Positions 5,225-10,506 of a stretch of DNA of 10,506 nucleotides are shown here, in pieces. This DNA comes from CAYMJK01 sp043101635. GTDB taxonomy: Bacteria > Planctomycetota > Phycisphaerae > Phycisphaerales > UBA1924. Positions within the stretch are counted from its first letter, which is position 1, and every line of letters begins with the position of its first letter. A program made the translations under genes and the position numbers. Under the pieces are notes generated by a model. That model did no database searches and was not told where the DNA came from. It was given only the letters and a program-made list of their open reading frames with translations. The DNA is taken from positions 1-10,506 of the forward strand of contig JBICIE010000139.1 in assembly GCA_043101635.1 (NCBI GenBank), read 5' to 3'.

Positions 5225-6434
5225 GGTGGTTGCCGTTGCTCCTATGCTGGTCGCATGCGCGTCCGCAGTCGCGCAATTGGCGCTGGTGGATGTGTATGAG
5301 GAGGCCTGCGCAATTGTCGCGCGCGAATTCGTCGATCCGGATCTGAACGGGCTGGACTGGGAGGCCGAGTGCGCTGCGCGGCGAGGGCGGGCGGCGGAGG
5401 CCGAATCGGCCGCCGAGCTTGCGCCGGTACTGAATGAACTGCTCGGGCTGCTGGAGACGTCGCACACGGCGTTCTACCCGCGCGGGTCGCGGGCGTGGGG
5501 GGAGTTGCTGGACATCTTTCACAGCGATGGCGTGCCGGCGGACTTCAGCGCGGCAATCGAGCCGGGGATCGTCGAGTCCGTGTCCATCGGTGTGGTGACG
5601 TGCGTGATCGATGGGCGCGTGTTCGCGGCGGATGTGTACGACGGCTCGCCCGCGGCGGAGGCGGGGCTGCTGGTCGGCGATGAGATCGTATCGGCAGGCG
5701 GGGCGCGGTGGACGGATGATCTGCCGCTGCCGGGCGCCCCCGGCGAAGCGCTGGAGATCCTAATCCGGCGCGAGCGCGCCGGCGACCCCACGGCGATCAC
5801 TGTCACGCCGGAGTTGATCCGCCCGAAGCGCGCGTTCATGCGGGCGCAGGAGGCGTCGACGCGCGTGATCGAACGCAATGGGGCGCAGGTGGGCTACATC
5901 CGCCTGCGGTCCTACGCCCATCCGGACTTCCATGATCAGGTGAAGGGGCAGGTACGGTTCGGAGCGCTGAAGGACGCCGATGCGCTAGTCCTCGACCTCC
6001 GCGGCGGCTGGGGCGGCGCCAACGTCGATTACCTCGACTTCCTGTTTCCCGTCCTGCCGGCGTGGGAGATGCGCCGGCGCGATGGCGACTGGGTTCGGGC
6101 CGAGATGGCGTGGCGCAAGCCGCTGGTCGTGCTGATCGATGAGGGCTCTCGCAGCGGCAAGGAAGTCGTTGCCCACACCCTCAAGAAGCACGGACTGGCG
6201 ACGCTGGTGGGCGCGCGCACGGGAGGCATGGTCGTCGGCGGGCGGCCGTTTCCGCTGGCGGACGGGAGCCTGCTGTACGTCGCGGTCATGGATGTCCGCA
6301 TCGACGGCGACCGCCTGGAGGGGGTGGGCGTGGCGCCGGATGTCGAAGTGAGGTTCGAGCTGCCGTATGCGGCGGGGACGGATCCGCAGCTCGAGGTGGC
6401 GGTTGAGGAAGCGGCGCGGCAGGCGAGCCGATGA
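5220..6434 (+). CDS. Exported S41-type (C-terminal-processing-like) peptidase
   Basis: This is a 404-residue protein from the ATG at 5220 (409 from 5205). The N-terminus MRVVAVAPMLVACASAVAQ is a signal peptide. It could be cut after AVA, or used as a lipoprotein signal at LVAC (Cys13). A helical region (about 25-85) leads to SHTAFYPRGS. A PDZ-like segment follows around 125-185 (VYDGSPAAEAGLLVGDEIVS). The S41 core covers about 222-375: VGYIRLRSYAH, DALVLDLRGGWGG, then PLVVLIDEGSRSGKE, where Ser312 aligns with the catalytic serine. The canonical lysine of the YGKG-type motif is not seen at its usual place (GARTGGMVVGGRPF); a lysine lies instead two residues after the serine (Lys314). The role is probably envelope protein processing, but activity is uncertain. 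The gene follows the metallophosphoesterase closely and likely shares its transcript. Confidence 0.82.
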   Translation: MRVVAVAPMLVACASAVAQLALVDVYEEACAIVAREFVDPDLNGLDWEAECAARRGRAAEAESAAELAPVLNELLGLLETSHTAFYPRGSRAWGELLDIFHSDGVPADFSAAIEPGIVESVSIGVVTCVIDGRVFAADVYDGSPAAEAGLLVGDEIVSAGGARWTDDLPLPGAPGEALEILIRRERAGDPTAITVTPELIRPKRAFMRAQEASTRVIERNGAQVGYIRLRSYAHPDFHDQVKGQVRFGALKDADALVLDLRGGWGGANVDYLDFLFPVLPAWEMRRRDGDWVRAEMAWRKPLVVLIDEGSRSGKEVVAHTLKKHGLATLVGARTGGMVVGGRPFPLADGSLLYVAVMDVRIDGDRLEGVGVAPDVEVRFELPYAAGTDPQLEVAVEEAARQASR

Positions 6435-6449
6435 TCCCGTTTTCTGATC

Positions 6450-6547
6450 AGAAGAAGGCAGCGAGGCATGCGGCATCAAGGCACAAGGCCATGCGCTGCC
6501 GCGGCCAGACTCGATGCCTCGATGCCGCGTGCCTGATGCCTTCTTCT
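6450..6547. repeat. Long imperfect inverted repeat between convergent genes
   Basis: Arms of about 34 bases (6451-6484 and 6513-6546) pair almost throughout, starting with AGAAGAAGGCA against TGCCTTCTTCT at the outside and GCGGCATC against GATGCCGC within. One indel and a few mismatches break the match. The 28-base centre can pair again (GGCC with GGCC). The sequence is built from variants of GGCATC/GGCATG units. The element fills the space between the S41 stop (6434) and the sulfatase stop (6562) and could end transcription from both sides. There is no clean T-run, so an intrinsic terminator is only possible. A dispersed repeat is equally likely. Confidence 0.75.
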
Positions 6548-6561
6548 TGTCCGCTGCTGCC

Positions 6562-8028
6562 TCAGTCGTCGTCCGGCACGCCGTACTGCGCGCGCAGCCG
6601 CTGGAGTTCGGCCTTCAGCTCTTCCACGACATCGGCATACGCCGGATCGTCGTAGACGCTTGTCAGCTCGTCGGGGTCCCTCTCCAGATCGAACAGTTCC
6701 CAGTACCCCGCCCGGTAGAAGTGGATGAGCTTGTACCGGTCGGTGCGCACGCCGTAGTGGCGCTGGACGTTGTGCACGCCGGGGTGCTCGTAATAGTGGT
6801 AATAGACCGCGTCGCGCCAGTCGGGATCTTCGCCCTTGAAGAGGGGCGCCAGGCTGCGACCCTGCATGTCATCGGGGACCTCGACGCCGGCGAGATCGAG
6901 GAAGGTCTCGGCAAAGTCAAGATTCTGGACCAGATGCTCATCCACCGAGCCGGGCCGGATCACGCCGGGCCAGCGCACCAGCAGCGGCATGCGGAAGGAC
7001 TCCTCGTACATCCATCGCTTGTCGTACCACCCGTGCTCGCCGAGGTACCAGCCCTGGTCGGAGCTGTAGATGACGACGGTGTTCTGCGCCAGGCCAAGAT
7101 CGTCGAGGGTCTCCAGTAGACGCCCGATCCCGTCATCGACAGACGCCACGCAGCGCAGGTAGTCCTTGACGTAGCGCTGGTACATCCAGCGCACGCGGTC
7201 GGCGCCGGTGAGGTTGGCAGCGCGGAAGGCTTCGTTCTTCGGTCCGTACGCATTCTCCCAGATGGCAAGCTGCTCGGGCGTGAGATTGCCCGGCGCCGTG
7301 AGCTTGAGATCGAAGTCGCTCAGATGATGGGCGACGGTCATCTCCTGCTCGGCGGCCGCGGGGCCGCGCCCGGACCAGTCGTCGAAGAGCGTGGCCGGCT
7401 CGGGGATCTGGACATTATCGAAGTCGTTGATGTGGTCGGGTCCGGGCTGCCAGTTGCGGTGCGGCGCCTTGTGCTGGCAGGCGAGGAAGAACGGCTTGTC
7501 GGGATCGCGCCCTTCGAGCCAGTCGATGGTCAGATCGGTGATGATGTCGGTGGTGTAGCCCTCGCGCTCGATGCGCTCGCCGTTGCGAATCATCGGCGGG
7601 TTGTAGTACGGGCCCTGCCCGATCAGGATGTCCCAGTAGTCGAAGCCGGTGGGATCGGTCCCGAGGTGCCACTTGCCGATCATGGCGGTCTGGTAGCCGG
7701 CCTGCTGGAGCAGCTTCGGGAAGGTGCGCTGCGAGCCGTCGAACTGGTCGCCATTCTGGCGGAAGCCATTGCGGTGGCTGTGCAGACCCGTCAGGATCAC
7801 CGCCCGGCTCGGCCCGCAGATCGCGTTGGTGACGAAGCAGTTGTCGAAGCGCATGCCCTCGGCGGCGATGCGGTCGATGTTGGGCGTGGTGTTGCGGTTG
7901 GATCCGTACGCGCTGATGGCCTGGGCGCCGTGATCATCGGTGAAGATGAACAGAATGTTGGGCCGGTCCTGGGCGCGGGCGAGCGGAACAAGCAGGACGA
8001 GCGCGGCTGCGATGAGCGTGCGGATCAT
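6562..8028 (-). CDS. Secreted type I sulfatase (formylglycine-dependent)
   Basis: This 488-residue protein begins with the signal peptide MIRTLIAAALVLLVPLARAQ. DRPNILFIFTDDHG (21-34) supplies the metal-binding aspartates 31 and 32. CGPSR at 71-75 is the C-x-P-S-R motif whose cysteine is converted to formylglycine. GKWHLG (118-123), QHKAPH (186-190 region) and YSSDQGWYLGEHGWYDKR (321-338) complete the active site. The C-terminal subdomain ends near VRTDRYKLIHFY...WELFDLERDPDE, typical of family S1. The enzyme hydrolyses sulfate esters, probably of sulfated glycans, in the periplasm or outside. Overall it resembles planctomycete and Bacteroides N-acetylglucosamine-6-sulfatase/mucin-desulfating types, but the substrate is not proven. 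No sulfatase-maturing enzyme is in the window. No Shine-Dalgarno sequence or promoter is seen at the start, which lies inside the 3' end of the HAF-repeat gene, so translational coupling is likely. Confidence 0.93.
   Translation of the reverse strand: MIRTLIAAALVLLVPLARAQDRPNILFIFTDDHGAQAISAYGSNRNTTPNIDRIAAEGMRFDNCFVTNAICGPSRAVILTGLHSHRNGFRQNGDQFDGSQRTFPKLLQQAGYQTAMIGKWHLGTDPTGFDYWDILIGQGPYYNPPMIRNGERIEREGYTTDIITDLTIDWLEGRDPDKPFFLACQHKAPHRNWQPGPDHINDFDNVQIPEPATLFDDWSGRGPAAAEQEMTVAHHLSDFDLKLTAPGNLTPEQLAIWENAYGPKNEAFRAANLTGADRVRWMYQRYVKDYLRCVASVDDGIGRLLETLDDLGLAQNTVVIYSSDQGWYLGEHGWYDKRWMYEESFRMPLLVRWPGVIRPGSVDEHLVQNLDFAETFLDLAGVEVPDDMQGRSLAPLFKGEDPDWRDAVYYHYYEHPGVHNVQRHYGVRTDRYKLIHFYRAGYWELFDLERDPDELTSVYDDPAYADVVEELKAELQRLRAQYGVPDDD
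7934..8028 (-). other. 95-base same-strand overlap of HAF and sulfatase genes
   Basis: The HAF frame passes the sulfatase ATG and stops 95 bases downstream of it, within the sulfatase signal peptide and first strand. The overlapped HAF tail is Arg/His/Pro-rich (residues such as HAHRSRARP and ARPRPGPAQ), as expected for an unselected frame in GC-rich DNA. The natural end of such proteins is a few residues after the Arg cluster, so the overlap probably arose by loss of a stop codon, or reflects a frameshift in the assembly. Confidence 0.6.
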
Positions 8029-9115
8029 GCGCCATGGTACGGCGCGCCTCGCCCCGGCGGCGACGGCGGACCACGGTCAGACCCAGCGCCAGCGCTGTGC
8101 TGGCGGCAGACGGGGCGGGAATCGTCGCGATCCAGCCCTCGCGCCGGCCGAGCGGGTTGTAGCCGTAGCCGGTGATGGTCGTTCCGTCGGCAGAGACCGC
8201 GTAGGCGATGTGCAGTTGCCAGCCATCTGGCAGGACGCCATGGCGATCAAGCACGTCGCTGAGCCGCAATGCGCCGGTGTTGCGCATCCAGACGAATGCG
8301 TCATCGGTGGGCTGGACCGTGTTCGAGCCGCCGACGATCACGGACCCGTCGAACGAGGCGCCGCGGGCCTGCGCGCTTCGATAGAAGGGGAAACCACGAG
8401 CGATGAGTTCGAGGTCGCCATCTTCGTTCCACGCCGCAGGCGCGCTGGCGTCGGCAATGCGGACCGATCCGATGATCGTGGCGCCGTCGCCGGAGACGCC
8501 CATGACACCGGGCCCAGTCCCGACCGCGGGCGGTGGCAGGACCTTCAGGCCTCCGGACTCTGACCAGGACCACACGCGCCCACCCGAAGGCGTGCTGATC
8601 GTTCCAGCAAATGTCAACCCGTCGGCAGACATCCCTTGCGGGGCCAGATACGCATCTGGTCCAGGATCTATGTGGTACGCTGCGCCCCCGCGGATGAACG
8701 CCGGACGGAAATCCTCCAACTCCGGATCCCACGCGAGGCCACTGATGATCGAGCCGTCAGACGAGATCCCCCACGCGATATCAAGCCCGTCGATCGGCTT
8801 GACGCCCCCGCCCGGCGTCCACTCGTACGGCCCCACGGTCGACGGGTCGTTGCCGATGATGCGCGAGCCGTCCGCAGTCGCGTCCCACGCCCCACCCGGG
8901 CCAATACCGACAAGCCCGCCGGCGCGCGTCCAGATGACCGCTTCCCGACCAATATCGACTGTGCCGACGACCAGACTCCCGTCGTCGGAGATGTGAAGCC
9001 CCTGGCTCTCCCGGAAGCCCGGGAGCGTCCCCATCGGTTCGAAGGACACCTGCCCGGCCGCGCCGGACAGCGAAGCAGACAGGGCACACCACAGCGCAGC
9101 GTATCGACTGGCCAT
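7934..9115 (-). CDS. HAF-repeat secreted protein with internalised PEP-CTERM-like tag
   Basis: This is a 393-residue protein. The ATG at 9115 is selected by GGGGAGG six bases upstream and by the signal peptide that follows (MASRYAALWCALSASLSGAAGQ). Seven repeats of the form (I/A/V)S-x-DG-(S/T)-x-(I/V)-x-G occur with glycines after Asp45, 82, 120, 165, 210, 256 and 310, spaced about 37-54 residues. This matches the extracellular HAF repeat family, probably a beta-propeller-like surface protein. IPAPSAASTALALGLTVVRR (332-351) plus further Arg is a PEP-CTERM-like sorting tag (short motif, hydrophobic helix, Arg cluster), as recognised by exosortase systems. Unusually, 39 residues follow the Arg cluster, most of them encoded inside the sulfatase gene in another frame. 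The last 95 bases overlap that gene. Confidence 0.82.
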   Translation of the reverse strand: MASRYAALWCALSASLSGAAGQVSFEPMGTLPGFRESQGLHISDDGSLVVGTVDIGREAVIWTRAGGLVGIGPGGAWDATADGSRIIGNDPSTVGPYEWTPGGGVKPIDGLDIAWGISSDGSIISGLAWDPELEDFRPAFIRGGAAYHIDPGPDAYLAPQGMSADGLTFAGTISTPSGGRVWSWSESGGLKVLPPPAVGTGPGVMGVSGDGATIIGSVRIADASAPAAWNEDGDLELIARGFPFYRSAQARGASFDGSVIVGGSNTVQPTDDAFVWMRNTGALRLSDVLDRHGVLPDGWQLHIAYAVSADGTTITGYGYNPLGRREGWIATIPAPSAASTALALGLTVVRRRRRGEARRTMAHDPHAHRSRARPACSARPRPGPAQHSVHLHR

Positions 9116-9121
9116 CTGAAA

Positions 9122-9128
9122 CCTCCCC
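9122..9128 (-). promoter_or_regulatory. Ribosome binding site of the HAF-repeat gene
   Basis: GGGGAGG on the minus strand, six bases before the ATG at 9115. It decides for this start over two upstream in-frame ATGs (at about 9154 and 9139), which have no such site and would bury the signal peptide. Confidence 0.75.
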
Positions 9129-9134
9129 GCGCCG

Positions 9135-9162
9135 AGCATACCAGAACCAGCCACGGATGCAA
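9135..9162 (-). promoter_or_regulatory. Possible promoter of the HAF-repeat gene
   Basis: On the minus strand, TATGCT (9135-9140) is preceded by TGG, giving an extended -10 form. TTGCAT (9157-9162) lies 16 bases upstream as a weak -35. The predicted start near 9128 would leave a leader of about 13 bases carrying the GGGGAGG site. It lies in the 79-base gap after the prepilin-like gene, so the HAF and sulfatase genes could be transcribed independently of it. Confidence 0.4.
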
Positions 9163-9194
9163 GGCCGTCCGGCGGGTCGCAGGGATCCTGACTC

Positions 9195-9944
9195 TTACTT
9201 CCACTCGTCGCCGGTCTTGCTGTCCGGGGCGCACCAGAGGGGGCCGGGGCGCTTGTCGAGGTCGCGGTCCCAGTCGCTGCGCTCGTACCAGCGGCAGGAG
9301 CCGTCGATGATGGCGACTGTCGCGCCGGTCCCGTGGCGCCTGGTCAGGCCCTCCCAGGGAAAGCTGGAGCCGTCGTTCCACGGGGCGGTGGTCGCGCCGG
9401 TCTCCTGGGTCTCCCAGAAGATCACCGAATCCGGCGTGTAGCGGTGGATGCGGAAGGCGATGTCGATGTACGTGGTCCCGATGAGCTTGAAGGAGCGCCC
9501 GTAACCGACCACCGCGCCGTTCATCAGATAGCTGGTGCACTTCTCGCTGTCGCCGTTGTATGGCTCCTTGTGCGTCGGGCAGCGATAGGTCTCGGCGGGC
9601 GGGTGATCGATGGCGCCGATCGCCGGTCCGTTGCCGCCGAGGTAGTTCCAGATGAGGCCGGTTGAAGCGCCCTCGCGCCGGGCCGGCGTCCAGACGCGAC
9701 GGACCGGGCCCTCATATAGCCAGCCGATGGACCGCTCGCCCCAGTTGGAGGCGGGCAGGCGGTCGTCGAAGTCGCCGGCGTACATGGTGCACGCCGTGAT
9801 CAGTTGCTTGAGATTGTTGTTGCACTTGATCTGCCGGCTGCTCTCGCGGGCCTTGCCCAGGCCCGGGAGCAGGATGCCGATCAGCAGTGCGATGATCGCG
9901 ATGACGACGAGCAGTTCGATGAGCGTGAATGCGCGCCCGCGCAT
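9195..9944 (-). CDS. Prepilin-type protein with H-X9-DG domain (pseudopilin-like)
   Basis: This is a 249-residue protein. RAFTLIELLVVIAIIALLIG (4-23) is a type IV prepilin/pseudopilin leader with Glu10 at position +5. Cleavage would be before Phe6, with Ala rather than the usual Gly at -1. LLPGLGKARESSRQIKCNNNLKQL (25-48) is the continuing helix, of the form common in planctomycete prepilin-like proteins. His204 followed by nine residues and Asp214-Gly215 is an exact H-X9-DG signature. These proteins are exported via type II secretion or type IV pilus machinery, and planctomycetes carry many copies of unknown individual role. The ATG at 9944 is chosen because the leader then begins after four residues, and because of a GGGGAGG just upstream. 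An upstream in-frame ATG would give an unlikely 24-residue leader. It is the first gene of the minus-strand block. Confidence 0.9.
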   Translation of the reverse strand: MRGRAFTLIELLVVIAIIALLIGILLPGLGKARESSRQIKCNNNLKQLITACTMYAGDFDDRLPASNWGERSIGWLYEGPVRRVWTPARREGASTGLIWNYLGGNGPAIGAIDHPPAETYRCPTHKEPYNGDSEKCTSYLMNGAVVGYGRSFKLIGTTYIDIAFRIHRYTPDSVIFWETQETGATTAPWNDGSSFPWEGLTRRHGTGATVAIIDGSCRWYERSDWDRDLDKRPGPLWCAPDSKTGDEWK

Positions 9945-9955
9945 GGGGCCTCCCC
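9945..9955 (-). promoter_or_regulatory. Ribosome binding site inside a small hairpin
   Basis: GGGGAGGCCCC directly precedes the ATG of the prepilin-like gene on the minus strand. GGGG can pair with CCCC around the AGG loop, so the Shine-Dalgarno sequence is part of a 4-base-pair stem. Another small hairpin, GGTC-GAA-GACC, lies just upstream (9957-9967). Confidence 0.45.
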
Positions 9956-10011
9956 TGGTCTTCGACCTACCGAGCGTACCCCGAATAACGCCCCGCCGCA
10001 AGCGGCCAGGC

Positions 10012-10026
10012 GGCGCGCAGCGCGCC
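10012..10026. repeat. 15-base GC palindrome in divergent spacer
   Basis: GGCGCGC-A-GCGCGCC is a perfect 7-1-7 inverted repeat between the divergent prepilin-like gene and the gene at 10116. A second imperfect palindrome (CGAGCCCCGGACTCG, 10041-10055) follows. Alternating GC runs of this kind arise easily in such GC-rich DNA, so a regulatory role is only a possibility. Confidence 0.35.
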
Positions 10027-10103
10027 TTGCATCAGTGAATCGAGCCCCGGACTCGCTAACGCCCGGCCCGCCTGCGCATCCTTGTCTGCGAGCACCCATT
10101 GCA

Positions 10104-10109
10104 AAGGAG
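10104..10109 (+). promoter_or_regulatory. Ribosome binding site of the last gene
   Basis: AAGGAG six bases before the ATG at 10116. It supports this start, although the gene has no stop within the window. Confidence 0.75.
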
Positions 10110-10115
10110 CCAGCC

Positions 10116-10506
10116 ATGCCGATCCGCCGCACTTCGCTGATTCTGGCCGCCGGATGCGCCGTCGGGCTGGGGGCAATAACCCCGGGCCTGCTGGCCGGAC
10201 CGCCGCTCATCTGCCACCCGGTACAGGTCGAGGGGCTGGAGGCGGAGGGGCTGCCATGGTCCAGCGACCCCTTCCGCGGCGTCAGCGGGTTCGACCGCAA
10301 GACGCTCCCACAGGCCACGCTGAAGGTCCTGACACCGGATGTGCCGGTGCTCGGCCGCATGGAGACGCTGCGCCGGGCGACGCTGTACGCCGCCGGCGAT
10401 GAGGAACTCTGCCTGCGGACGCTCGCAGCGCTGCAGGCCCGGGCGCTGGACGCCGCCGGCGCCGGCGGCGAGGCCATGGCCCTCTTCGACGCCGGCTACT
10501 TCGTCC
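10116..10506 (+). CDS. Secreted protein of unknown function, 3' truncated
   Basis: The frame opens at an ATG with an excellent ribosome binding site and stays open to the right edge (130 codons). The N-terminus MPIRRTSLILAAGCAVGLGA with a following LLAG is a Sec signal peptide, cut before about GPPLICHPVQVEG. The mature part contains GPPLICHP, GLPWSSDPFRG, LTPDVPVLGRMETLRRATLY and an Ala-rich helical region. I recall similar GPP(L/W)ICHP...LPW...VRMETLRRA proteins of unknown function in planctomycetes and some other phyla, but I cannot name a family. The gene is divergent from the prepilin-like gene, with a 171-base spacer. No convincing promoter was found in that spacer. Confidence 0.75.
   Translation, partial: MPIRRTSLILAAGCAVGLGAITPGLLAGPPLICHPVQVEGLEAEGLPWSSDPFRGVSGFDRKTLPQATLKVLTPDVPVLGRMETLRRATLYAAGDEELCLRTLAALQARALDAAGAGGEAMALFDAGYFV

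Noticed and set aside
7324..8175. A 283-codon plus-strand frame opposite the sulfatase.
   Set aside because: It is a Val/Gly/Asp/Ala-rich mirror of the sulfatase frame without its own signals. The sulfatase motifs are unambiguous.
10027..10056. A plus-strand promoter beginning with TTGCAT upstream of the gene at 10116.
   Set aside because: No acceptable -10 hexamer is found at 16-18 bases; the best candidate is too far away and poor.
10033..10058. A tRNA-like arm in the divergent spacer (stem around GAATCGAGCCCCGGACTCGC).
   Set aside because: No acceptor, anticodon or D arm can be drawn around it. It is only an imperfect palindrome in GC-rich DNA.
1..10506. A coherent novel defence or biosynthetic system.
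   Set aside because: The genes belong to separate envelope, transport and hydrolase families in several transcription units, with no nuclease, helicase, NTPase, synthase or carrier cluster to support such a system.

Overview
The window reads as chromosomal DNA of a GC-rich planctomycete, most likely of the Phycisphaerae group. This is inferred from protein style, not from a marker gene. The supporting signs are a prepilin-like protein with an exact H-X9-DG signature, a PEP-CTERM-like tag of the PAP...RRRRR kind on a HAF-repeat protein, a formylglycine sulfatase, a Tat-exported dehydrogenase-like protein, and translatable intergenic repeats of a type I recall from planctomycete genomes. No rRNA, tRNA, CRISPR array, transposase or phage gene is visible. 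No gap between genes exceeds 300 bases.

Layout. (1) 2-745 (+) is the 3' part of a coiled-coil plus GAF-domain protein. It converges with a small BamE/SmpA-like lipoprotein (757-1122, -), whose promoter is unusually clear and predicts a nearly leaderless mRNA. (2) On the minus strand, a Tat-signal NAD(P)-binding epimerase/dehydratase (1814-3013) is followed 37 bases later by a secreted protein of unknown function (1174-1776), probably in one operon. (3) A 164-base divergent spacer holding a perfect 15-base palindrome flanked by 10-base direct repeats separates that operon from an MFS/NTP-NDP-exchanger-like transporter (3178-4488, +). (4) A long, perfect, nested inverted repeat (4495-4561) lies between the transporter and a metallophosphoesterase (4586-5188). 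A run of heptamer repeats then separates that gene from an exported S41-type peptidase-like protein (start 5220 or 5205, to 6434). (5) The plus-strand block converges with a minus-strand block at another long imperfect inverted repeat (6450-6547). The minus block contains, in transcription order, the prepilin-like H-X9-DG protein (9195-9944), the HAF-repeat protein (7934-9115) and the sulfatase (6562-8028). The last two genes overlap by 95 bases. (6) A divergent secreted protein (10116 onward, +) runs off the right edge.

Most products are predicted to be exported or envelope-associated (lipoprotein, Tat and Sec substrates, pseudopilin, sorting-tagged protein, sulfatase). The genes do not form one recognisable pathway, and I see no defence, secondary-metabolite or mobile-element system. 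The most interesting material is between the genes: three different repeat elements around the metallophosphoesterase/S41 pair, a candidate operator, a consensus promoter placed almost on a start codon, and a HAF protein whose sorting tag is internal because its frame runs on into the sulfatase gene.
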